Assembly (NCBI GenBank): GCA_964384675.1
Contig: CAYLNK010000359.1
Coordinates: forward strand, 1-6,494
Length of the DNA: 6,494 bases
Source: CAYLNK01 sp964384675
Lineage (GTDB): Bacteria; Acidobacteriota; Thermoanaerobaculia; UBA5066
Reading direction: 5' to 3'
In this document: positions 1 to 5,332 of the stretch, in pieces
How the letters are laid out: every line of letters begins with the position of its first letter
Position numbering within the stretch: the first letter of the stretch is position 1
Made by a program: the position numbers and the translations under genes
Notes under the pieces: generated by a model
Seen by the model: the letters and a program-made list of their open reading frames with translations, nothing else
What the model was told of the DNA's origin: nothing
Database searches by the model: none

Positions 1-1
1 G

Positions 2-325
2 ATCGTCGATTATCGCGAGCCGGTGACGGTGAGTCCGGCCGCGCGGACCGCGCTTCGCGCGGCATCCCTGGCCCTCGTCTCCGGCGGGCTCGTGGCGCTC
101 CTCGTGAGCCGGGGCCCGCGCGTGACCGAGGGACCCGGACCGGCCGTGGCCGTCCACGGGTCGCGTGCGCTCGAGCCGGCCACGTCCGTCGCCCCCGTGG
201 CGATGAAGGCGAGCACCCCGCTGATCGAGGGGCTCAAGAGCCCGGGCGCCACGATCTACCAGTTCGCCGGCACGGCCGGCCAGCCGAACGTCGTCTTCGT
301 CGTCGATCGCAACGCGGACCTCTGA
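2..325 (+). CDS. C-terminal part of a membrane-anchored, anti-sigma-factor-like protein (5' end outside window)
   Basis: The frame is open from the left edge and stops with TGA at 323-325, so the true start lies upstream; a GTG at 23 is only an internal candidate. Visible are 107 codons. A single hydrophobic segment (about window codons 17-36, ALRAASLALVSGGLVALLVS) is followed by a Pro/Ala/Val-rich linker and a C-terminal block ending PNVVFVVDRNADL. A short transmembrane helix, a linker and a final stretch with the pattern 'P.a.iyqf......vvfvvD...dl' are what I associate with the tails of zinc-finger anti-sigma proteins encoded next to ECF sigma factors. The zinc-finger part would be upstream, so this role is an inference. 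It lies 5 bases before the next gene on the same strand and is probably co-transcribed with it. Confidence 0.6.
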   Translation: MVDYREPVTVSPAARTALRAASLALVSGGLVALLVSRGPRVTEGPGPAVAVHGSRALEPATSVAPVAMKASTPLIEGLKSPGATIYQFAGTAGQPNVVFVVDRNADL

Positions 326-330
326 GGGAG

Positions 331-1128
331 ATGGAGAGGGAGAGATCGCCGGGCACCGTCCCGGACGGCCGAGGAGCCCTCGTCGCACGGCCCCAGGCGC
401 TCCGGCGCCGGGCCGTGCGTTGCCTTTTCGTGCTCGCCGCGCTCCTGGCCCTCGGCGCGGCGCCGCCGGCGCGCGGTGCCGATCCGGTCCCGGAGACGGT
501 GGTCCGCGTGTTCGAGCTGAAGTGGAGGAGGGCCGAGGAAGCGGCTCTCCTGGTTCGGCCGCACCTCACCGAGGCGGGCTCGGTCATGCTCCAGGTGAAG
601 CTCAACACCCTCACGGTCCGGGACACCGCACCGGCCGTCGAGAGGGTCGCCCAGATCCTGGGCTCGTACGACACGCCGCCGCGGGCAGTCTCGATCTCGA
701 TCTCGCTCCTGAAGTCGAGCCGGGGCCCGGCGGTCGAGGGCCAGAACGCCTCCGCGCAGATCAAGGAAGTGGGCAAGCGGCTCTCGCAGCTCCTCAACCT
801 GACGAGCACCGTCACCCTCGACTCGGTCGTGGTGCAGGGCACCGAGGGGAACTCGGTCGCCTACGCGATCGGGGGCGGCTACCGCCTCGAGTTCTTCCTC
901 GAGCCGTCGGGGGACGAGCCCGTCGTCAAGCTCAAGGGGCTCGTGTTCGAAAGAGTGCGGCGGGACGCGGCCGGCAAGGAGACGCGGGGAGCGATCCTGC
1001 AGACCTCGATCAACGTCCCGGTGGGACAGCCGTTCGTGCTGGGCGTGGGGCGCGACGAGAACGCCACGGACGCGCTCTTCCTGGTCTTCCAGCCCACGAT
1101 CGTCGGGCGCGCGGGGGGACGGAGATGA
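331..1128 (+). CDS. Exported secretin-N-domain-like protein, no pore domain
   Basis: 265 residues from ATG 331. A hydrophobic signal segment (residues 29-44) ends in a likely signal peptidase I site ARG-A near residues 47-50, so the product should be periplasmic or outer-membrane associated. Residues 56-125 (VVRVFELKWRRAEEAALLVR, then a LNTLTVRDTAPAVERVAQIL stretch) have the beta-alpha-beta-beta-alpha look of the N1/N-type domains of secretins (GspD/PilQ). Residues 183-258 are beta-rich, with a late INVPVGQPFVLGVG segment resembling the 'v.dGqtvviGGl' strand of secretins. GspD and PilQ usually exceed 600 residues, so this is a short relative or an accessory protein. ATG 331 directly abuts GAGGGAG, which is poor spacing; GTG 415 (residue 29) would give a normal-length signal peptide but lacks a clear binding site. 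The stop overlaps the next small frame as ATGA. Confidence 0.7.
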   Translation: MERERSPGTVPDGRGALVARPQALRRRAVRCLFVLAALLALGAAPPARGADPVPETVVRVFELKWRRAEEAALLVRPHLTEAGSVMLQVKLNTLTVRDTAPAVERVAQILGSYDTPPRAVSISISLLKSSRGPAVEGQNASAQIKEVGKRLSQLLNLTSTVTLDSVVVQGTEGNSVAYAIGGGYRLEFFLEPSGDEPVVKLKGLVFERVRRDAAGKETRGAILQTSINVPVGQPFVLGVGRDENATDALFLVFQPTIVGRAGGRR

Positions 1129-1151
1129 TCGACCGAAGGAGCCACATCTGA
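1125..1151 (+). CDS. Eight-codon coupling ORF (MIDRRSHI)
   Basis: A tiny frame opens at ATG 1125, overlapping the stop of the secretin-like gene as ATGA, after GGAG at 1121-1124. It closes with TGA at 1149-1151, which overlaps the ATG of the first repeat unit as TGATG. No function is proposed for the peptide. If translated, its role would be to carry ribosomes across the junction. It may be a chance frame; no homology can be judged at this length. Confidence 0.25.
   Translation: MIDRRSHI
1136..1141 (+). promoter_or_regulatory. Strong Shine-Dalgarno AAGGAG ahead of first repeat unit
   Basis: AAGGAG stands 9 bases before the ATG at 1151. It is the best ribosome binding site in the junction. 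It serves the decoy start of the first 95-bp repeat and not the true gspF start, which lies 190 bases further on. This suggests it was the original gspF binding site before the repeats appeared. Confidence 0.6.
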
Positions 1152-1246
1152 TGCCGCAATTCCTGGCCTCCTTCACCCGGGGGAACCCGCGGAGCGGTTT
1201 CCCCCAGACCCCCTCCGTGCTCGCTCGGAATCGCGGGAGAGCCTGA
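1151..1246 (+). CDS. 31-codon ORF of repeat unit 1, shares first four residues with GspF
   Basis: Starts MPQFL like GspF, then departs (ASFTRGNPRSGF and on to ARNRGRA) because the hairpin sequence follows. It ends with TGA at 1244-1246, overlapping the next ATG as TGATG. It has AAGGAG 9 bases upstream, so initiation here is plausible. The peptide is basic, rich in Arg, Pro, Gly and Ser, with no recognisable domain; any role is more likely in translation coupling than as a product. Confidence 0.3.
   Translation: MPQFLASFTRGNPRSGFPQTPSVLARNRGRA
1179..1205 (+). repeat. REP-like hairpin, copy 1
   Basis: Arms GGGGGAACCCGC (1179-1190) and GCGGTTTCCCCC (1194-1205) pair at 11 of 12 positions around a GGA loop; the mismatch is C1186 with T1198. 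It is followed by CAGACCCCC, not a T-run, so it does not have intrinsic-terminator form. In the transcript it would sit 28 bases after the start codon of the unit and could slow ribosomes, protect mRNA ends or define a processing point. Confidence 0.75.
1235..1241 (+). promoter_or_regulatory. Ribosome binding site GGGAGAG of repeat unit 1
   Basis: GGGAGAG lies 4 bases before the ATG at 1246 (6 bases if GGGAG is taken as the core), a workable spacing. Its copy at 1330-1336 has the same spacing to the true gspF start. Confidence 0.55.
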
Positions 1247-1341
1247 TGCCGCAATTCCTGGCCTCCTTCACCCGGGGGAACCCGCGGAGCGGTTTCCCCC
1301 AGACCCCCTCCGTGCTCGCTCGGAATCGCGGGAGAGCCTGA
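1246..1341 (+). CDS. 31-codon ORF of repeat unit 2, identical to unit 1
   Basis: Same sequence and peptide as the ORF at 1151-1246, with GGGAGAG at 1235-1241 as its binding site. Its TGA at 1339-1341 overlaps the gspF ATG as TGATG, so ribosomes finishing here could restart directly on gspF. Since 95 is not a multiple of 3, the unit is out of frame with gspF and cannot extend that protein. Confidence 0.3.
   Translation: MPQFLASFTRGNPRSGFPQTPSVLARNRGRA
1274..1300 (+). repeat. REP-like hairpin, copy 2
   Basis: Exact second copy of the hairpin at 1179-1205, carried by the second 95-bp unit: arms 1274-1285 and 1289-1300, loop GGA. It lies 40 bases upstream of the gspF start. The two copies could also pair with one another, arm to arm, to form a larger alternative fold. 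Confidence 0.75.
1330..1336 (+). promoter_or_regulatory. Ribosome binding site GGGAGAG of gspF
   Basis: Four bases before ATG 1341 (6 from the GGGAG core). It decides the gspF start: the upstream ATGs at 1246 and 1151 are out of frame with the GspF protein, and only 1341 leads into a conserved GspF sequence. Confidence 0.65.
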
Positions 1342-2576
1342 TGCCGCAATTCCTCGCTCGGATCGGGACCGCGGACGGGGCCGTGACGACGCGCACGATC
1401 GAGGCCGCCGACGAGGCCGCCGTGCGCGCCGAGGTGCGGCGCCAGGGCGGACAGGTGTTCACCGTGAAGGCGGCCTCGGACGGCAAGCCGAAGCTCGCGT
1501 TGCCGCAGCTCCCGTTCTTCGGCCGGGGCGGCCGCCGGCCCGTGAAGGTCCAGGAGTTCCTGGTGTTCAACCAGGAGCTCGTGGCGCTCCTCAAGGCGGG
1601 GCTCCCCATCGTCCACGGCGTCGAGGTCCTCCTCGAGCGGCAGGAGAACCCTCACTTCAAGCGGATCCTGGTGGACATCCGGGAGCAGCTCACGTCGGGC
1701 GTCTCCCTCTCGGAGGCGTTCCTCTCGCACGGCGACGTCTTCCCGCGGCTCTACGCGACGTCCCTGAAGGCGGGAGAGCGTTCCGGCGAGGTGGAGGCCG
1801 TGCTGCGCCGGTACCTCTCCTACCAGAAGATCCTCGGCGCGGTCCGGCGCAAGGTGGTGAGCGCGCTCGTCTACCCGGCGGTCCTGGTGTCGCTCTCGAT
1901 CGGGCTGATCCTCGTTCTCCTCACCTACGTCATCCCGCGCTTCACCGAGTTCTTCTCCGCCTTCGGCGGCGAGCTCCCGATGCTGACCCAGGTCGTGGTG
2001 GGCATCGCGGGCTTCATGCAGGCGAACATCGTCATCCTGGTGATCTCCTGGATCACGCTGGGCTACCTCTTCGCGCGGTGGAAGGAGACGGAGAGCGGGA
2101 AGCTGGTCTGGAACGGCTTCCTCCTCGAGGTCCCGATCCTGGGGACGATCCTCCACCAGTTCGCGATCTCCCAGTTCACGCGGTCCCTGGCGACGCTGGT
2201 GGCCTCCGGGAACCCGCTGGTGCCGTCGCTCGAGATCTCGTCCGGCTCGATCAGCAACCGCAAGGTCGCGGCAGCGGTCGAGTCGGTCGTCCCCAAGGTG
2301 CGCGAGGGGGCCGAGCTCTGGAAGAGCCTCGAGGCGACGGGCCAGTTCACGTCGCTCACCGTGGAGATGATCAAGGTGGGCGAGGCGACCGGCGCCCTCG
2401 AGGAGATGCTGACGAACGTCTCCGAGTTCTACGACGAGGCGATCGAGGCGTCCCTCCAGCGCCTCATCAACCTGATCGAGCCCGTGATCCTGGTCGTGAT
2501 GGGCGGGGTGATCGCCACGATCCTCCTCTCGGTCTACCTGCCGATGTTCACGGTCCTGTCCAACATCAAGGGCTGA
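1341..2576 (+). CDS. gspF: Type II secretion / type IV pilus inner-membrane platform protein GspF (PilC family)
   Basis: 411 residues, normal for GspF/PilC. This polytopic protein is the membrane platform on which the assembly ATPase acts to insert or extract pilin-like subunits. A soluble N-terminal part (1-70) is followed by two repeats of the T2SSF domain, about residues 72-196 and 275-398. Each carries its signature turn: AGERSGEVEAVL at 144-155 and VGEATGALEEML at 346-357. Transmembrane segments are at about 174-198, 228-245 and 377-400, the usual three. Its start is fixed at ATG 1341 by the GGGAGAG site and by frame. The usual gene order places it beside gspE, as here. Between the two T4P/T2SS family names, neighbours do not decide strictly; the symbol gspF is a choice. 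The unusual feature is its 5' leader of duplicated start regions. Confidence 0.96.
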   Translation: MPQFLARIGTADGAVTTRTIEAADEAAVRAEVRRQGGQVFTVKAASDGKPKLALPQLPFFGRGGRRPVKVQEFLVFNQELVALLKAGLPIVHGVEVLLERQENPHFKRILVDIREQLTSGVSLSEAFLSHGDVFPRLYATSLKAGERSGEVEAVLRRYLSYQKILGAVRRKVVSALVYPAVLVSLSIGLILVLLTYVIPRFTEFFSAFGGELPMLTQVVVGIAGFMQANIVILVISWITLGYLFARWKETESGKLVWNGFLLEVPILGTILHQFAISQFTRSLATLVASGNPLVPSLEISSGSISNRKVAAAVESVVPKVREGAELWKSLEATGQFTSLTVEMIKVGEATGALEEMLTNVSEFYDEAIEASLQRLINLIEPVILVVMGGVIATILLSVYLPMFTVLSNIKG

Positions 2577-2641
2577 TGCCCCGTATGAGAGCCGGGGAAC
2601 CCGCCGCGGGCTCCCCAAGAGCCGGAAGAGAGCCGCGATGA
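2576..2641 (+). CDS. 21-codon coupling ORF between gspF and gspE
   Basis: Opens as TGATG with the gspF stop (TGA 2574-2576, ATG 2576-2578) and closes as ATGA with the gspE start (ATG 2638, TGA 2639-2641). The peptide (MPRMRAGEPAAG and so on) is Arg/Gly/Pro-rich and is encoded mostly by the hairpin, so it is unlikely to be a functional product. It repeats the arrangement seen upstream of gspF: a junction holding a hairpin is bridged by an open frame with overlapping signals. No Shine-Dalgarno site other than coupling supports it. Confidence 0.25.
   Translation: MPRMRAGEPAAGSPRAGREPR
2594..2616 (+). repeat. REP-like hairpin between gspF and gspE
   Basis: Arms GGGGAACCCG (2594-2603) and CGGGCTCCCC (2607-2616) pair at 9 of 10 positions around a CCG loop; the mismatch is A2599 with C2611. 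The left 11 bases, GGGGAACCCGC, are the same as in the two hairpins ahead of gspF, while the right arm and flanks differ. It has no T-run after it. It looks like a diverged member of the same palindrome family. Confidence 0.65.
2624..2632 (+). promoter_or_regulatory. Ribosome binding site GGAAGAGAG of gspE
   Basis: Purine-rich GGAAGAGAG ends 5 bases before ATG 2638 and directly follows the hairpin, leaving it exposed just downstream of the stem. It supports the 2638 start. Confidence 0.5.
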
Positions 2642-4329
2642 GCCGAAACCCCGTTCCCGCCACCGCCGCCGAGCGCGAGGCCGCCCGCGAGAAGACGAAC
2701 CCCGGCGTCGTCGACCCGGCGATGCCGTCCATGCCGCGCGTCCTGGACTCGGCCTCCGAGGAGGCCCGGGCCCGCACGATCGCGCAGCGCCTCGGGCTGC
2801 CCTACGTCGACCTCTGGACGTTCCGCGTCGACCCCGAGCTGTTCCGCAAGACCTCGCTCGAGTGGATGCTCCGCTTCGAGTTCGTGCCCGAGGCCGAGGA
2901 CGCGGCGTCGCTCACGGTCGTGATGGCCGACCCGACGGACGTCGTGAAGCGCGACGAGCTCGAGGGGCTCGTCCACAAGCGCCTCAAGGTGAAGGTCGGC
3001 TCGCGGGCCGCGCTGCAGGAGATCCTCCAGAAGTCCGAGTCGACCCAGCGGGTCCTCGAGGAGTCGGCCGAGGACTTCCGGATGCAGGTGGTGAGGGAGG
3101 ACGAGGAAGGCCAGGAGGTCTTCACCATCGACCGGATCGCGGCGGACGCGAGCCCGATCATCAAGCTCGTCGACTCGGTGCTCTTCAACGCGATCCAGCG
3201 GCGCGCCTCGGACATCCACATCGAGACGCAGGAGAACGTCGTCGTCGTCAAGTACCGCATCGACGGCGTCCTCTACCCGGCGATGGAGCCGATCGACAAG
3301 AAGCACCACCAGACGATCATCAGCCGCATCAAGGTCATGTCCGAGCTGGACATCGCCGAGAAGCGGATCCCCCAGGACGGCCGCTTCAAGATCCGCGTGA
3401 AGGGCCGCACCATCGACTTCCGCGTCTCGATCATGCCGACCGTCCACGGCGAGGACTCCGTCATCCGCATCCTGGACAAGGAATCGGCCAACGCGGAGTT
3501 CAAGAACCTGCGGCTCGACGTCCTGGGGATGGACCCCGAGACGATGCGTCGCCTCCGGAAGTTCATCCGCGAGCCGTACGGCATGGTCCTCGTCACCGGC
3601 CCGACGGGCTCGGGCAAGACGACCACGCTCTACGCCTGCCTCTCCGAGATCCAGTCCGTCGAGGACAAGATCATCACCATCGAGGACCCGGTCGAGTACC
3701 AGCTGCGCGGCATCACCCAGATCCCCGTCAACGAGAAGAAGGGGCTCACGTTCGCGCGCGGCCTCCGGTCCATCCTGCGGCACGACCCCGACAAGGTCAT
3801 GGTCGGCGAGATCCGCGACGAGGAGACGGCCCAGATCGCCGTGCAGGCCGCCCTCACCGGTCACCTGGTCTTCACGACGGTCCACGCCAACAACGTGGTC
3901 GACGTCCTGGGGCGTTTCCTCAACATGAAGGTCGAGCTCTACAACTTCGTCTCGGCGCTCAACTGCATCGTGGCCCAGCGCCTGGTGAGGAAGATGTGCC
4001 CGCACTGCAAGGTGGAGTTCAAGCCCAGCGCCCAGCTGCTCGAGGACTCGGCGCTCACCCCGGCCATGCTCAAGGGCGTGAAGCTGTACGAGGGACGGGG
4101 CTGCGTGGAGTGCAACGGGACCGGGTTCCACGGCCGGATGGCGATCACCGAGCTCCTCGACCTGTCGGACCGGATCCGGACGCTCATCCTGGACAAGCGT
4201 CCGGCGGCCGAGATCAAGGCCGCGGCCAAGGAAGAAGGAATGAGCTTCCTTCGGGAGTCGGCCCTGCGTAAGGTCTTCCTCGGCGAGACGACGTTGAAGG
4301 AGATCAACAAGGTGACCTTTGTCGACTAG
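2638..4329 (+). CDS. gspE: Type II secretion / type IV pilus assembly ATPase GspE (PilB family)
   Basis: 563 residues. A hexameric cytoplasmic ATPase that drives pilus or pseudopilus assembly through GspF. Order: a variable N-terminus (1-45); a T2SSE_N/MshEN-like domain (about 46-135, with QRLGLPYVDL); a linker; then the ATPase core. Core signatures: SDIHIE (191-196), RIPQDGR (243-249), Walker A GPTGSGKT (321-328), the Asp box IEDPVEY near 346-352, a Walker B-type region VMVGE with Glu391, and the His box with His409 and His416. A zinc-binding tetracysteine motif is present: C454-x2-C457 and C489-x2-C492, typical of GspE and PilB. All catalytic motifs are intact. The His-box tail reads HANN in place of the common HTND. 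The start at 2638 overlaps the mini-ORF stop; the end overlaps the next gene by 11 bases. Confidence 0.97.
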   Translation: MSRNPVPATAAEREAAREKTNPGVVDPAMPSMPRVLDSASEEARARTIAQRLGLPYVDLWTFRVDPELFRKTSLEWMLRFEFVPEAEDAASLTVVMADPTDVVKRDELEGLVHKRLKVKVGSRAALQEILQKSESTQRVLEESAEDFRMQVVREDEEGQEVFTIDRIAADASPIIKLVDSVLFNAIQRRASDIHIETQENVVVVKYRIDGVLYPAMEPIDKKHHQTIISRIKVMSELDIAEKRIPQDGRFKIRVKGRTIDFRVSIMPTVHGEDSVIRILDKESANAEFKNLRLDVLGMDPETMRRLRKFIREPYGMVLVTGPTGSGKTTTLYACLSEIQSVEDKIITIEDPVEYQLRGITQIPVNEKKGLTFARGLRSILRHDPDKVMVGEIRDEETAQIAVQAALTGHLVFTTVHANNVVDVLGRFLNMKVELYNFVSALNCIVAQRLVRKMCPHCKVEFKPSAQLLEDSALTPAMLKGVKLYEGRGCVECNGTGFHGRMAITELLDLSDRIRTLILDKRPAAEIKAAAKEEGMSFLRESALRKVFLGETTLKEINKVTFVD

Positions 4330-5332
4330 CGCGAGCGCCTCCGCCCGGGCCCCGGGCCTCTGGTCGCGTTTCCGGTCGCCGCGGCCCCTCCACGCCTACG
4401 TCCTGACGCGGAACCGCCTGGTCTACGTCGGGGCCCGGCCCGGCGAGAAGCGGGCGAGCGGACCCACGGGAGTCCCCCTGGTCCTCCTCTCCCGGCCCCT
4501 GCCGGCGGACCTCTACCGGACCGGGCCCGCGGGCGTGCCGATCGCCGGCAAGGCGCTCTCGGGCGTCGTCGCCGAGCTGGTCGCCGAGATGGGCGGGAGG
4601 GCCGGCTCCGCGTCGCTCGCCGTACCGGACGACTTCCTGCGTATCGTCACGGTCGACATCGACGACCCCGACAAGGACCCGAAGGCCACGGAGGAGATCC
4701 TCCTCTGGAAGCTCGGCAAGGTCTTCGGCGAGCCGCTTCCCGCGCTCCGCTTCGACTGGCTCACGGCCGGCCCCGGCGCCGAGGGGCTCGTGCGGGTCGT
4801 GGCGCTCGCGACGCTCGAGGAGGCGGCGGAGTCGTTCGAGTCGGCGTTCCACGACGCCGGCATCCGGATCGGCGCGCTCGAGCCGTGCGCGCTCGCCGTC
4901 GCGACCCTCGCGTCGCGCGCTCTGCCCCCCGACTCGTTCGTGGTCTGGGCGGACGGGGGCGTCGCCACCACCGTGTTCCTGAAAGGCGGGGAGCTGCGCT
5001 TCCTCCGTACCAAGGCCACCGACGACCCGGACGAGGCGCTCCAGGAGATCCGCCTGGCGGCGTCGTTCGTCTCCGGCGAGGGCCGGGAGCCGGCCACGCC
5101 CCTCGACGTCGAGGGGGCCTGCGCGGCCGGTCCGGTCGGCTCCCCCATCGTGGATCGCTTCCGCGCCTTCCGCGCGGAGAACGGCGCGACCGACCCGAAG
5201 CCGATCAGCCGCGGGGCTCTCGTGCCCGAGGCCCTCATCCTGCCCGGCCTCACCCGCGCGGCGGCCACGCTCGCCGGCGCCGAGGACCCGGCCGCGGTCG
5301 TGGCCCTCGGCCTGATGGCGGGGGAGGACTGA
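4319..5332 (+). CDS. PilM/GspL-cytoplasmic-like protein with degenerate actin-type fold
   Basis: 337 residues from TTG 4319, the earliest start after an in-frame TGA at 4313-4315. AAGGTG at 4309-4314 lies 4 bases before it, inside the end of gspE, with which it overlaps. Position between gspE and a pilN-like gene, length, and middle segments (LRIVTVDIDDPDKDPKATEE; LEPCALAVATLASRAL) fit the PilM/GspL cytoplasmic family, which links the ATPase to the membrane proteins. A DGG at 212-214 with GGELRFLRT (223-231) matches the second phosphate-loop region of PilM. The usual first nucleotide loop 'DIGssSvK' is missing: the N-terminus reads HAYVLTRNRLVYVG (25-38). It therefore may not bind ATP, as in GspL. 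No transmembrane helix is evident, so it should be cytoplasmic. Family assignment rests mainly on context plus weak sequence features. Confidence 0.75.
   Translation: MSTSASASARAPGLWSRFRSPRPLHAYVLTRNRLVYVGARPGEKRASGPTGVPLVLLSRPLPADLYRTGPAGVPIAGKALSGVVAELVAEMGGRAGSASLAVPDDFLRIVTVDIDDPDKDPKATEEILLWKLGKVFGEPLPALRFDWLTAGPGAEGLVRVVALATLEEAAESFESAFHDAGIRIGALEPCALAVATLASRALPPDSFVVWADGGVATTVFLKGGELRFLRTKATDDPDEALQEIRLAASFVSGEGREPATPLDVEGACAAGPVGSPIVDRFRAFRAENGATDPKPISRGALVPEALILPGLTRAAATLAGAEDPAAVVALGLMAGED

Larger units (their letters stand above)
1148..1354 (+). repeat. Tandem 95-bp direct repeat, two perfect copies plus 17-bp partial third
   Basis: Copies at 1148-1242 and 1243-1337 read identical base for base; a partial third copy at 1338-1354 (CTGATGCCGCAATTCCT) forms the start of gspF, after which sequence diverges. 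The ATGs fall at 1151, 1246 and 1341, exactly 95 bases apart. Each unit contains the first 14 bases of gspF, a GC-rich hairpin, a C-rich stretch and a GGGAGAG ribosome binding site. Perfect identity implies recent duplication or ongoing homogenisation; a unit count that changes by slippage or recombination is plausible. An assembly duplication cannot be excluded from the sequence alone. Confidence 0.95.

Noticed and set aside
403..425. Twin-arginine (Tat) signal in the secretin-like protein (RRRAVRCLF)
   Set aside because: The S/T-RR-x-F-L-K pattern is not met, and the hydrophobic core is long and strongly apolar, fitting the general Sec route better.
688..710. Short TCTCGA repeat inside the secretin-like gene
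   Set aside because: It simply encodes Ser-Ile-Ser-Ile-Ser in an amphipathic beta strand; too short and fully explained by coding.
1179..1205. Intrinsic transcription terminator between the secretin-like gene and gspF
   Set aside because: The stem is strong but is followed by C-rich sequence without a T-run, and the genes continue on the same strand with coupled starts. The same holds for 1274-1300 and 2594-2616.
1246..1341. Extending GspF upstream to the ATG at 1246 or 1151
   Set aside because: The spacing of 95 bases puts both ATGs out of frame with GspF, and each frame ends in TGA just at the next start.
1148..1354. CRISPR array
   Set aside because: Repeats are 95 bp, directly adjacent, with no spacers between them and with a start codon and hairpin inside.
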